A stretch of DNA of 11,655 bases, from positions 1-11,655 of the forward strand of contig CAJLUE010000055.1 in NCBI GenBank assembly GCA_905209765.1, read 5' to 3'. Position numbers and translations under genes: made by a program. Of this stretch, positions 1 to 6,135 are shown piece after piece (within the stretch, counting starts at the first letter, position 1; the number at the start of each line of letters is the position of its first letter). This DNA comes from an uncultured Collinsella sp. (lineage in GTDB: Bacteria > Actinomycetota > Coriobacteriia > Coriobacteriales > Coriobacteriaceae). The notes under the pieces were generated by a model. The model searched no databases, was not told where the DNA came from, and saw nothing but the letters and a program-made list of their open reading frames with translations.

Positions 1-275
1 ACCTCGAGCCCGCGCTCGGCAAACCACTTCTCGGCCGCATCAATGTCGTTGACGGCAAAGCCAATGTGGCCCTTGGCGCCACGACCGTTCTGCTTCATGA
101 TCTCGACCAGCGAATCGTTAAAGTACGAAACGGGGGTCTCGATGACGGGCAGGCCCATCATCGTCGAGAACAGCTCCGCGATCTCCAGGGCGTCTGCCGG
201 GTCGGTGGCGTTAATGCCCACATGGGCAACGCGCATGCCAAAGAGCTCGACCGGATTGGCGTTCTGCTCACTCAT
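1..275 (-). CDS. VOC (glyoxalase-fold) family protein, 3' end cut by window edge
   Basis: A minus-strand reading frame opens at ATG 275 and runs off the left edge after 91 codons. The visible protein carries the VOC-fold start HVGINATDP, then a helix ending in the FSTMMGLPV turn, and a second strand with GHIGFAVNDIDAAEKW. From memory, this pattern resembles the C-terminal VOC domain fused to some KDPG/KHG aldolases (HVGIN..., IEVMK..., GHIA...), so a role in keto-deoxy sugar acid metabolism is possible but inferred. It lies 11 nt after the stop of the PTS IIB gene and is surely co-transcribed with it. No strong ribosome site precedes ATG 275; an alternative ATG at 236 would start directly before the conserved VAHVGIN strand. 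Metal ligands and substrate cannot be assigned because the C-terminal half is missing. Confidence 0.8.
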   Translation of the reverse strand, partial: MSEQNANPVELFGMRVAHVGINATDPADALEIAELFSTMMGLPVIETPVSYFNDSLVEIMKQNGRGAKGHIGFAVNDIDAAEKWFAERGLE

Positions 276-286
276 ACAGGCAGCGC

Positions 287-574
287 CTACTGAGCCATAA
301 CGTCGAGGACGGCCTTCTCGGCAGCGACGCGGTTCATGCCGGTCATGAAGGGCACGCCGCTCACGTACGGGCAGGTGAGGCCCTCGGGGGCAACGGTGGT
401 GGCGATCAGCAGGTCAGCGCCCTCGTCGCAGTAATCCTTGGCCTCGGAGATGGCGCACTGCACGATCTCATACTTGCCGGCATAACCGTTGGCGTCGAGC
501 AGGGTGGCGACCTTCTGGGCAACGAGCGTGGAAGTAGCAGCGCCAGCACCGCAAGCCAAAACGATTTTCTTCAT
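287..574 (-). CDS. PTS sugar transporter subunit IIB, galactitol (GatB) type
   Basis: This 95-residue cytoplasmic protein is the size of a stand-alone IIB domain of the galactitol/lactose-cellobiose IIB superfamily. It opens with MKKIVLACGAGAATSTLV, the phosphate loop in which Cys8 would take phosphate from IIA and pass it to the sugar bound by the IIC membrane subunit. The pattern CGAG.ATSTL is that of GatB-like proteins, but the sugar cannot be read from the sequence. A GGGAG ribosome site lies about 10 nt before ATG 574. It is the first gene of a leftward operon whose next member is a VOC protein; IIA and IIC are not visible and may lie beyond the left edge. Its promoter should be in 600-735. 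The reverse strand of the TATAAT box there reads TATTAT (5/6), but I cannot assign a promoter firmly. Confidence 0.9.
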   Translation of the reverse strand: MKKIVLACGAGAATSTLVAQKVATLLDANGYAGKYEIVQCAISEAKDYCDEGADLLIATTVAPEGLTCPYVSGVPFMTGMNRVAAEKAVLDVMAQ

Positions 575-652
575 AGGTAATGTCTCCCTTCATGGTTTAC
601 TTTAGGTAAGTGTACCGCAGCGAGCGATGTCACTCGGCCTCGATGAGCTTTT

Positions 653-682
653 ATGCCAGTTTGCTTGCGCGCTGCGTATAAT
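653..682 (+). promoter_or_regulatory. Sigma-70-type promoter of the membrane-anchored helical-repeat gene
   Basis: A perfect TATAAT lies at 677-682. ATGCCA at 653-658 (4/6 to TTGACA) stands 18 bp upstream. Transcription would begin near 689 and give a leader of about 50 nt. A small hairpin (TCGCT 709-713 with AGCGA 719-723) sits just before the TAAGGA ribosome site at 725-730. The complementary strand of the -10 box also resembles a -10, so divergent transcription toward the PTS gene is possible. Confidence 0.7.
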
Positions 683-737
683 ACATCCAGTACGTGTTGT
701 CATACCGCTCGCTTTATGAGCGACTAAGGACCCTAAT

Positions 738-1361
738 ATGCCCGATTCCCGCACACTCTGGACCGCCGTCGTTATCATCTGCATCGCCGTGTCGGTGTTC
801 TTTAGCGTCAAAAAACGCACCACGTTTAAGCGCCTGCAGCAGCTCATGGCCGCCAAGCAGTGGGACGAGTTCGATCGTTTGCTCGACGGCAAACTCACCA
901 GCATGCTGTACCCGCGCTACAACCGCGACTACCTGCGCCTGAACTCCTATCTGCTGCGCGAGGACCACGAGCGCGCCAGCGAGATGTTCGACCTGCTGCT
1001 GGGACTCAACCTGCCCAAGATGCAGCGCGTCGACCTGGTCATTAAGGCCTTTAACTACTACGTTGGCCAGGAGGACCGCAAAAAGTCCAAGGAGCTCCTG
1101 CACGAGATCAAGGGCTTTGAGGGCGGTCAGGCCGAGGCAGTCGCGCACGAGTGCCAGCTGATGTACGACACGATGATCCTCAAGCGCCACAACGACATTC
1201 CCGAGCTGGAGCGCATGCTCGAGGAGGCCGGCGACGATAAGGTTAAGAGTTGCCGCTTGGAGTACCTGTTGGCCCTGCAGTACAAGAACAAGGGCGACGA
1301 GGCCAAGTTCCAAGAGTTCCTTGAGAAGTCGGGCCAACACTCGATGGCCGTCAACGCGTAA
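738..1361 (+). CDS. Membrane-anchored TPR-like helical-repeat protein, function unknown
   Basis: I do not recognise the family. The 207-residue protein has one hydrophobic segment at residues 8-24 (WTAVVIICIAVSVFF) followed directly by a basic cluster (KKRTTFKR). By the positive-inside rule this puts the long C-terminal part in the cytoplasm. Residues about 30-200 are charged and helical, with spaced hydrophobic and aromatic positions like TPR repeats (e.g. YNRDYLRLNSYLLREDHERASEM is one helix pair, near 61-83). There is no catalytic signature. TAAGGA 7 nt upstream supports the ATG at 738. The gene has its own promoter and ends 31 nt before tRNA-Leu with no terminator between them, so read-through into the tRNA is possible. 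A scaffold or adaptor role would be a guess. Confidence 0.8.
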   Translation: MPDSRTLWTAVVIICIAVSVFFSVKKRTTFKRLQQLMAAKQWDEFDRLLDGKLTSMLYPRYNRDYLRLNSYLLREDHERASEMFDLLLGLNLPKMQRVDLVIKAFNYYVGQEDRKKSKELLHEIKGFEGGQAEAVAHECQLMYDTMILKRHNDIPELERMLEEAGDDKVKSCRLEYLLALQYKNKGDEAKFQEFLEKSGQHSMAVNA

Positions 1362-1372
1362 CGGACGGCTTG

Positions 1373-1381
1373 TGCTAGACT
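1373..1381 (+). promoter_or_regulatory. Possible extended -10 promoter of tRNA-Leu
   Basis: TGC followed by TAGACT (1376-1381, 4/6 to TATAAT) forms an extended -10 box about 12 nt before the mature tRNA 5' end. It overlaps an inverted repeat AGACT-TCT-AGTCT (1377-1389). No good -35 is visible. The GTGCTA core also occurs in the proposed larC2 and ftsB promoters of this window. Confidence 0.45.
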
Positions 1382-1392
1382 TCTAGTCTCAC

Positions 1393-1477
1393 GGGGGCGT
1401 GGCGGAATTGGCATACGCAGGAGACTTAAAATCTCTCGCCGCAAGGATTGTGGGTTCGAGTCCCACCGCCCCTACCA
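1393..1477 (+). tRNA. tRNA-Leu (anticodon UAA)
   Basis: The sequence folds as a class II tRNA. The acceptor stem is 1393-1399 paired with 1467-1473, closing with a G-U pair. The D-arm is GCG...CGC (1402-1418). The anticodon stem GGAGA/TCTCT encloses the loop CTTAAAA (1425-1431) with anticodon TAA at 1427-1429. A long variable arm follows (1437-1449). The T-arm is GTGGG-TTCGAGT-CCCAC (1450-1466). The discriminator base is A (1474), as expected for tRNA-Leu, and CCA is encoded at 1475-1477. It reads UUA codons, which should be rare in this high-GC genome. Confidence 0.95.
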
Positions 1478-1488
1478 TGTGATTGCTT

Positions 1489-1528
1489 ACGAGCCCGTGT
1501 CCCGTTGGGATGCGGGCTCGTTTCTTTT
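1489..1528 (+). terminator. Intrinsic terminator after tRNA-Leu
   Basis: ACGAGCCCG (1489-1497) pairs with CGGGCTCGT (1513-1521). An inner TCCC/GGGA stem (1500-1503 with 1507-1510) closes on a three-base loop. The tract TTTCTTTT follows at 1521-1528. It ends the tRNA transcript, including any read-through from the upstream gene. Confidence 0.9.
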
Positions 1529-1534
1529 GGACGC

Positions 1535-1665
1535 CGGTGGGACTCGAACCCGCGAGGGGGCGAGCGTCAAGCGGACGCGCAGCGTCCGCAGCGAGCCGAC
1601 GAGGGCGCCGGCAGGCGACCGAAGCCGGTGCGCATTTGCGCAGCAAACACGCAGACGCCCCACCG
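1535..1665 (+). repeat. Palindrome-rich non-coding element containing an inverted tRNA T-arm copy
   Basis: This stretch has no credible gene. Bases 1535-1551 are the exact reverse complement of 1452-1468 in tRNA-Leu (GGGTTCGAGTCCCACCG). Bases 1659-1669 (CCCACCGCCCC) repeat the tRNA 3' end at 1462-1472 in direct orientation. Its ends therefore form an inverted repeat CGGTGGG (1535-1541) / CCCACCG (1659-1665). Inside are a perfect hairpin GCGGACGC-GCA-GCGTCCGC (1571-1589) and TGCGCA-TT-TGCGCA (1629-1642). The motifs GAGCGTCAAGC and CCGGCAGG flanking the central hairpin recur, nearly unchanged, in the hisF-hisI palindrome. A repeated extragenic palindrome or a mobile remnant is the likely nature. 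Confidence 0.55.
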
Positions 1666-1726
1666 CCCCGCGCTTCAGAAAGTCAGCTAATTTAGGACGG
1701 GCTAAAAAACGCTTCGGTTCCTTAGA

Positions 1727-1793
1727 AGTTGCGGTGGAATAGTTCCTGTTTTGGCCGTTTACCGGCCCATTTAAGAACTATTTCACCGCAACT
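1727..1793. repeat. 67-bp imperfect palindrome, copy A
   Basis: AGTTGCGGTGGAATAGTTC (1727-1745) pairs with 1775-1793 at 18 of 19 positions, and the exception is a G-T pair. A second small stem GGCCG/CGGCC (1753-1757, 1763-1767) sits in the middle. It lies between tRNA-Leu (plus) and ppx (minus), 13 nt after the ppx stop. The second copy is at 8493-8559. On the ppx-sense strand a T6 run occurs about 20 nt past the stem (complement of 1704-1709), which is too distant for a classical terminator. Confidence 0.85.
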
Positions 1794-1806
1794 CAGAGGG
1801 AGACGG

Positions 1807-2808
1807 TTAAAGGGCGCTCAGACTCGGGGTCCAGGCGATGGTGGGGGTTGCACCGTCGAGAGTCTCGTTGATGGTGGCGGCCATACCGGCGAGTAGGCTA
1901 TTCTCGCTTACGGTGAGCGTCTTGTAGCCGCCGGCACGCATGAGCTCGCGAATCACCACGGCGCCAGCCAAGATCACGCCCGCACGCTTGGGCTGCACGC
2001 CCGGCAGCGCGGCAATGCCCGCAACATCCAGCGTGGACATGCGTTCGATAGCGGCCGAGACCTGCTCCAGTGAAAGCTCGCGCAGGTGCACGAAGCTCGA
2101 ATCATACGGCTCCAGCTCGTGAACCAGCGCCACGAGCGTGGTGACGGTGCCACCCACCGCAACCAGGCGCTCTGCACGCTCAAAATTGCTCGGCAGGCCC
2201 TCAAAATAAGCGGTGAACTGCTCGCCCGCCCAGTTGGCAGCGGCAGCAAGCTCGCCGTCCGCAGGCGGCAGCACCGAGAAGAACCGCTCCGTCACGCGGC
2301 GACAACCGATGTCCAGCGAACGCGTGCCCTCCAGCGCAAAGACCCCACGCTCCGGTGCGTACACACCCGTCGCGAGTTCCGTGGACCCGCCGCCCGAATC
2401 CGCGACAATAATGCGCTCGCCGGCAAAGTCGTGCGCCACGCCAAAAAACGTCAGACGCGCCTCAACCTCGCCCGGAATCACCTGCGGTTCGAGCCCCAGC
2501 TCGCGCAGGCCGTCCAGCAGCAGGGCGGCATTGGACGCATCGCGCGCGGCGCTCGTGCACGTGGTGCAGACGCACGCAGCCCCAAAGGTACGTGCCTCGT
2601 CCACAAACATCCGGCACGCAGCGAGCACACGCTCAACGGCCGCCTCGCAAAAGCGACCTGTCGCGTCCACGCCCTCGCCCAGGTCGGTAATCTCGGTATG
2701 CTTGGACGATTCCACGATCGCCCCGCCCTCGACCTGGGCCAACACCAGTCGCGACGACACCGTTCCCAGATCGATCGCCGCCACCTTATATCGTTTGCAA
2801 TCTGCCAT
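1807..2808 (-). CDS. ppx: Ppx/GppA family phosphatase (exopolyphosphatase or pppGpp phosphohydrolase)
   Basis: The 333-residue protein has the ASKHA-fold signatures of the Ppx/GppA family. These are the phosphate-1 loop AAIDLGTVSSRLVLAQ (10-25), TSAARDA (85-91), PGEVEARLTFFG (112-123) with the likely catalytic glutamate, DSGGGSTEL (137-145), VGGTVTTL (218-225), and the C-terminal PGVQPKRAGVILAG and SENSLLAG motifs. The family removes phosphate from polyphosphate or converts pppGpp to ppGpp; which one applies here cannot be read from sequence. At 333 residues it is a short, two-domain form without the HD-like extension of longer enzymes. The usual Asn of the GTNS loop is Val here. GGAGGGGAG upstream supports ATG 2808. 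It starts 20 nt after the ftsB stop, so the two form an operon. Confidence 0.9.
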   Translation of the reverse strand: MADCKRYKVAAIDLGTVSSRLVLAQVEGGAIVESSKHTEITDLGEGVDATGRFCEAAVERVLAACRMFVDEARTFGAACVCTTCTSAARDASNAALLLDGLRELGLEPQVIPGEVEARLTFFGVAHDFAGERIIVADSGGGSTELATGVYAPERGVFALEGTRSLDIGCRRVTERFFSVLPPADGELAAAANWAGEQFTAYFEGLPSNFERAERLVAVGGTVTTLVALVHELEPYDSSFVHLRELSLEQVSAAIERMSTLDVAGIAALPGVQPKRAGVILAGAVVIRELMRAGGYKTLTVSENSLLAGMAATINETLDGATPTIAWTPSLSAL

Positions 2809-2828
2809 TGCGGGCTCCCCTCCGGGCG

Positions 2829-3599
2829 CTATTTGCCGTTGGACACGACCGTCTGGCCCTCGACACCGTTAAACCCAAACAGTATGTCGAGCGCCTGGAT
2901 GTACCACGGCGCGTCCTTGCCGACCTCTTCGATCTCTTTGGCGACTTCGCTGGCCTTCTTGGCGTTCGAGGACTTTTTGCTCGACGACGCGTCCGAATCG
3001 TCGTCCAGGCCTAGCACGTCAATCTTGGTCTCGCCGGGCATCACCAGGCCCAGGTCCTCGGTCGCCGCGTCTTTAATGCCCTCCTCCGAGAGCAGTTTGT
3101 CGACGCTTTTCTGCAGCTCGTCGTTGTACTGCTGGCGGATCTCTACTTGCTTGGCCAAAATATCGTTCGAGCGTTTGGCGACGTAGAGGTCGCGCACGGG
3201 AAAGTACAGGCTCACGAGTACCAGAACGACGACAATGCCAATAAACAGCCCGCGCTGGGGTCCATGGGTAAAGTCGTAGATCGCCTTGACCACCGCGTTG
3301 TCGTTGGCGTAGTGCATGAAGTCCGAGCCCGAAAGACGGTTCGAGGGCCTGGTCGACTTTTCGTGTGTTTGAGCCGAGGGGCGCTGCGTACGCGAAGCAT
3401 GCGTCGGGCGCGCCGAACGTGACGGGCAGTCCGTCGGCATATTCATTTGAGCACGGGGGTGTGAGGCACTTGTCGGACGCTGTGCGCGTCGATCGGCGCC
3501 GGCGTAGTCGGACCCGCCGAGCTGCACGGTAGGTGCGAGGCGAGGCGACGGCTCGCGCGAACCGGCGGAATAATACCTGTTGTCGTAAATCTGATCCAT
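2829..3599 (-). CDS. ftsB: FtsB/DivIC-like septum formation initiator
   Basis: This is a bitopic membrane protein of 256 residues. Residues 1-95 form a basic, Ser/Pro/Arg-rich, probably disordered cytoplasmic tail. Residues 117-134 (GLFIGIVVVLVLVSLYFP) are the transmembrane helix. Residues about 136-172 form the coiled coil. The family hallmark EDLGLVMPGET follows at 181-191, then an acidic/Ser/Lys linker and a short C-terminal helix. FtsB bridges FtsL and FtsQ in the divisome. I start at ATG 3599, preceded by AAGGCG, because the frame upstream runs back into the eno terminator and has no ribosome site. The gene sits between eno and ppx, as in many actinobacteria. The DUF501 gene often found between ftsB and ppx is absent. 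Confidence 0.88.
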   Translation of the reverse strand: MDQIYDNRYYSAGSREPSPRLAPTVQLGGSDYAGADRRAQRPTSASHPRAQMNMPTDCPSRSARPTHASRTQRPSAQTHEKSTRPSNRLSGSDFMHYANDNAVVKAIYDFTHGPQRGLFIGIVVVLVLVSLYFPVRDLYVAKRSNDILAKQVEIRQQYNDELQKSVDKLLSEEGIKDAATEDLGLVMPGETKIDVLGLDDDSDASSSKKSSNAKKASEVAKEIEEVGKDAPWYIQALDILFGFNGVEGQTVVSNGK

Positions 3600-3642
3600 G
3601 TGCGCCTTGTGCGGTTGAGGTTTGTTTGCGCTAAGTCTTTTA

Positions 3643-3653
3643 GTTATAGCACG
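3643..3653 (-). promoter_or_regulatory. Extended -10 promoter of ftsB-ppx
   Basis: On the minus strand CGTGC precedes TATAAC (complement of 3643-3648, 5/6 to TATAAT), giving an extended TGC -10. The -35 position (GAAGGC, complement of 3666-3671) is weak. The leader would be about 37 nt. It lies just after the eno terminator, so ftsB-ppx can be transcribed independently of eno. Confidence 0.6.
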
Positions 3654-3690
3654 AGCGCCCGCACCGCCTTCGCCAGCCTTTGCTCGACAT

Positions 3691-3722
3691 AAAAAAGGCG
3701 CTGAGCCGTATGGCTCAGCGCC
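3691..3722 (-). terminator. Intrinsic terminator of eno
   Basis: A perfect 11-bp stem, GGCGCTGAGCC (3697-3707) with GGCTCAGCGCC (3712-3722), encloses a four-base loop. On the minus strand it is followed by six T (complement of 3691-3696). It lies about 70 nt after the eno stop and before the ftsB promoter. Confidence 0.95.
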
Positions 3723-3793
3723 CAATGGTGCTCAACAGTGCCCGGCGGAAGCGAGGGGAATCCGAGTCAACCCCGCCCCGCACACGCCGCTGC

Positions 3794-5083
3794 CTAGCGA
3801 ATGTTGTAGAACGCAGACTTGCCGGCGTAGCGCGCGCTGCCCTCGAGCTCGTCCTCGATGCGGATGAGCTGGTTATACTTGGCGATACGGTCGCTGCGGC
3901 ACGGGGCACCCGACTTGATCTGACCGGCGTTCACGCCCACGACCAGGTCAGCGATGGTGGAGTCCTCGGTCTCGCCGGAACGGTGGCTCACAATGCAAGC
4001 GTAGCCGGCCTCCTTGGCAGTCTCGATAGCCTCGAGCGACTCGGTGAGCGTGCCGATCTGGTTGACCTTGACCAGGATCGCATTGGCGGCGCCCAGCTCG
4101 ATGCCCTTCTTAAGGCGCTCGGTGTTGGTGACGAACAGGTCGTCGCCTACGAGCTGCACCTTATTGCCAATGCGACGGGTGAGCTCGACCCAGCCGTCCC
4201 AGTCCTCCTCGGCCATGCCGTCCTCGATGGAGATGATGGGGTAGGTATCGACAAGCTTCTCCCAGTAATCGACCATCTGGGCGCTCGCGTACTCAACACC
4301 CTCGCCTTTGAGCTCGTACATGCCGGTCTCGGCGTTGTAGAACTCGGTCGAAGCCGGATCCATGGCGTACATGAAGTCGACGCCGGGCTTAAAGCCGGCC
4401 TTCTCGACGGCCTTGGTAATGTACTCGAACGGCTCGGCATTGGTCTTGAGGTTGGGGGCAAAGCCACCCTCGTCGCCCACGCCGCCGCCAAGGCCGGCCT
4501 CGTGCAACACGCCCTTGAGGGTGTGGTAGACCTCGGCGCACCAGCGCAGGCCCTCGGCAAAGCTCGAAGCACCCACGGGCATAATCATGAACTCCTGGAA
4601 GTCAACGTTGTTGTCGGCATGCACGCCGCCATTGAGGATGTTCATCATAGGCGTGGGCAGCAGGTGGGCGTTAACGCCGCCCAGGTACTGGTACAGCGAC
4701 AGGCCCGCCGACTCGGCAGCGGCGCGGGCAACTGCCAGCGACACGCCCAGAATGGCGTTGGCGCCGAGCTTGGTCTTGTTGGGGGTACCGTCCGCGGCGA
4801 TCAGTGCGGCGTCAATGGCGCGCTGGTCGAAGGCATCGAGGCCCACGACGGCGTTGGCGCACTCGTTGTTGACGTGCTCGACGGCCTGAGAAACGCCCTT
4901 GCCCAGGTAGCGACCCTTGTCGCCGTCGCGCAGTTCACATGCCTCAAAGGCGCCGGTCGAAGCGCCCGAAGGCACCATCGCGCGACCGAAGCTGCCATCC
5001 TCGAGCACGACCTCGACCTCGACGGTGGGGTTGCCGCGGCTGTCGAGCACCTCACGACCGTAGACGTCCAAAATGTCACTCAT
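3794..5083 (-). CDS. eno: Enolase (phosphopyruvate hydratase)
   Basis: The protein is full length at 429 residues and converts 2-phosphoglycerate to phosphoenolpyruvate in glycolysis. All key residues are visible. The substrate loop SGASTGAFEA is at 40-49, with H155 and E164 in the NGGVHADNN...QEFM region. The catalytic pair is E205 (GDEGGFAP) and K339 (AILVKVNQIGT). The Mg ligands are D242 (MDPAS), E287 (SIEDGM) and D314 (GDDLFVTN). H367-R368-S369 (SHRSGETED) and K390 complete the site. AGGGAG before ATG 5083 supports the start. It is a single-gene unit with its own promoter and strong terminator, between mazG and ftsB. No residue looks aberrant. Confidence 0.99.
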   Translation of the reverse strand: MSDILDVYGREVLDSRGNPTVEVEVVLEDGSFGRAMVPSGASTGAFEACELRDGDKGRYLGKGVSQAVEHVNNECANAVVGLDAFDQRAIDAALIAADGTPNKTKLGANAILGVSLAVARAAAESAGLSLYQYLGGVNAHLLPTPMMNILNGGVHADNNVDFQEFMIMPVGASSFAEGLRWCAEVYHTLKGVLHEAGLGGGVGDEGGFAPNLKTNAEPFEYITKAVEKAGFKPGVDFMYAMDPASTEFYNAETGMYELKGEGVEYASAQMVDYWEKLVDTYPIISIEDGMAEEDWDGWVELTRRIGNKVQLVGDDLFVTNTERLKKGIELGAANAILVKVNQIGTLTESLEAIETAKEAGYACIVSHRSGETEDSTIADLVVGVNAGQIKSGAPCRSDRIAKYNQLIRIEDELEGSARYAGKSAFYNIR

Positions 5084-5156
5084 GTTGTCTCCCTCTCACT
5101 TGGAAACGTAGTGGATGCAAGCGACCGGCTGACCGTGCACCGTCGGTGCGCCTCCG

Positions 5157-5201
5157 TAAGTTAGCCATGTCGCACTTTTTGCATTATGCCCTAAGTTAGC
5201 C
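5157..5201 (-). repeat. Two direct 10-bp repeats flanking the eno -10 (candidate operator)
   Basis: GGCTAACTTA (minus-strand reading) occurs at 5192-5201, inside the -35/-10 spacer, and again at 5157-5166, about +10 to +20 of the predicted transcript. The period is 35 bp. Two identical copies at these places suggest binding sites for a regulator; this is inference only. Confidence 0.4.
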
Positions 5202-5212
5202 GAGGGATACAA
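5183..5212 (-). promoter_or_regulatory. Promoter of eno
   Basis: On the minus strand CATAAT (complement of 5183-5188, 5/6) lies 18 bp after TTGTAT (complement of 5207-5212; only the TTG matches). The transcript would start near 5176, giving a leader of about 90 nt. The leader contains a short hairpin GCACC/GGTGC (5137-5141 with 5145-5149). Confidence 0.6.
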
Positions 5213-5222
5213 TTGTTTTTCG

Positions 5223-5268
5223 AAAAATTTAGCGGGAACGATGAGGCATGTCAGCCCGTCGCTCCCGC
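5223..5268 (-). terminator. Intrinsic terminator of the larC2-yfcE-mazG operon
   Basis: On the minus strand GCGGGAGCGA (complement of 5259-5268) pairs with TCGTTCCCGC (complement of 5232-5241) through one G-U. The tract TAAATTTTT follows (complement of 5223-5231). It starts a few bases after the mazG stop at 5273 and lies upstream of the eno promoter, separating the two units. Confidence 0.8.
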
Positions 5269-5272
5269 AGTC

Positions 5273-6133
5273 TTACTCCTCTGCCTTTGCGGCGTCCCAC
5301 AAGTCGTTGAGGCCGTGGGTCGAAAGCTCGGCAAGATCCACGTGGGCATCGGCCGCCATCTGCTCCATCGCGGCCCAACGGCGGCGGAACTTGGCCGTGC
5401 TGGCACGAAGGGCGCTCTCGGCGTCGATGCCCTCCTTGCGCGCAACGTTGACCAGGGCAAAGAGCAGGTCGCCAAACTCCATCTCGCGCTCGGGCGAGCC
5501 GGGTTCCTCGGCCTCAAACTCGGCACGTTCCTCGGCGACCTCGTCCCACACGTCCTGGACCGTATCCCACTCAAAGCCCACGGCAGCCGCCTTGCGCGAC
5601 ACCTTCTGAGCCTGCATCAGCGCCGGCAGATGCGTGGGCACGCCGTCGAGCAGGCCCTCGGGCGCAGCCTCGCCCGCCGCCACGGCCTGGTCCTTGGCGG
5701 CCTTCTCGGCAAGCTTGACCTCGTCCCAAATCTTGAGCACCTCGTCGGAGCTGCCGGCATCCACATCGCCAAATACGTGCGGATGGCGGCGAATGAGCTT
5801 GGCGTCGATATCGCGCGCCACGTCGGCCAGCGTAAACTCGCCGGCGTCCGCCGCAATCTGTGCATGCAGCACGACTTGCATGAGCACATCGCCCAGCTCC
5901 TCGCGAAGATGGGCCGCGTCATCCGCCTCGATGCAGTCGAGCGCCTCGTAGGCCTCCTCGATCATGTTCTTGCCAATGCTCTGGTGCGTCTGCTCGCGGT
6001 CCCACGGGCAGCCGTCGGGCTGACGCAGGCGCCAGATAGTCTGTACCAGATGTTGTAACTCGGCCGATGCATCGACCAGCGTGGACAGGTCGCGCGAACC
6101 TTCGGCATTTTGCTGAGCCATGTGCTCGGCCAT
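5273..6133 (-). CDS. mazG: Nucleoside triphosphate pyrophosphohydrolase MazG
   Basis: The 286-residue protein has the two-domain layout of full-length MazG (E. coli protein about 263 residues). The N-terminal domain contains CPWDREQTHQS (42-52), the metal-binding EEAYEALD (59-66) and LREELGDVLMQVV (76-88). The C-terminal domain contains GFEWDTVQDVWDEVAEERAEF (186-206) and EMEFGDLLFALVN (217-229). It hydrolyses NTPs to NMP and pyrophosphate; in E. coli it also lowers ppGpp effects. I start at ATG 6133, which has GGAGGA in the end of yfcE 8 nt upstream and leaves only two bases between the yfcE stop and this start, implying translational coupling. M5 at 6121 is an alternative. The much longer open frame back to 6643 overlaps yfcE and is spurious. 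Confidence 0.96.
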   Translation of the reverse strand: MAEHMAQQNAEGSRDLSTLVDASAELQHLVQTIWRLRQPDGCPWDREQTHQSIGKNMIEEAYEALDCIEADDAAHLREELGDVLMQVVLHAQIAADAGEFTLADVARDIDAKLIRRHPHVFGDVDAGSSDEVLKIWDEVKLAEKAAKDQAVAAGEAAPEGLLDGVPTHLPALMQAQKVSRKAAAVGFEWDTVQDVWDEVAEERAEFEAEEPGSPEREMEFGDLLFALVNVARKEGIDAESALRASTAKFRRRWAAMEQMAADAHVDLAELSTHGLNDLWDAAKAEE

Positions 6134-6135
6134 GG

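Noticed and set aside
714..1340. A 208-codon minus-strand frame opposite the helical-repeat gene
   Set aside because: The plus frame has promoter, ribosome site and a plausible membrane protein; the minus frame is Leu/Val-repetitive shadow sequence.
1389..1646. An 85-codon minus-strand frame over tRNA-Leu
   Set aside because: It reads the tRNA backwards. The GLEPT...ARDFKSPAYANSATPP ending is a familiar spurious translation of tRNA-Leu.
2086..3186. A 366-codon open frame opposite ppx and ftsB
   Set aside because: It spans two real minus-strand genes and their spacer, with no ribosome site and no recognisable domain.
2829..3725. A longer FtsB starting at 3725
   Set aside because: The extension translates the eno terminator hairpin and the ftsB promoter and lacks a ribosome site.
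3680..5164. A 494-codon open frame on the plus strand opposite eno
   Set aside because: It is a codon-bias shadow of enolase and also runs through the eno terminator hairpin.
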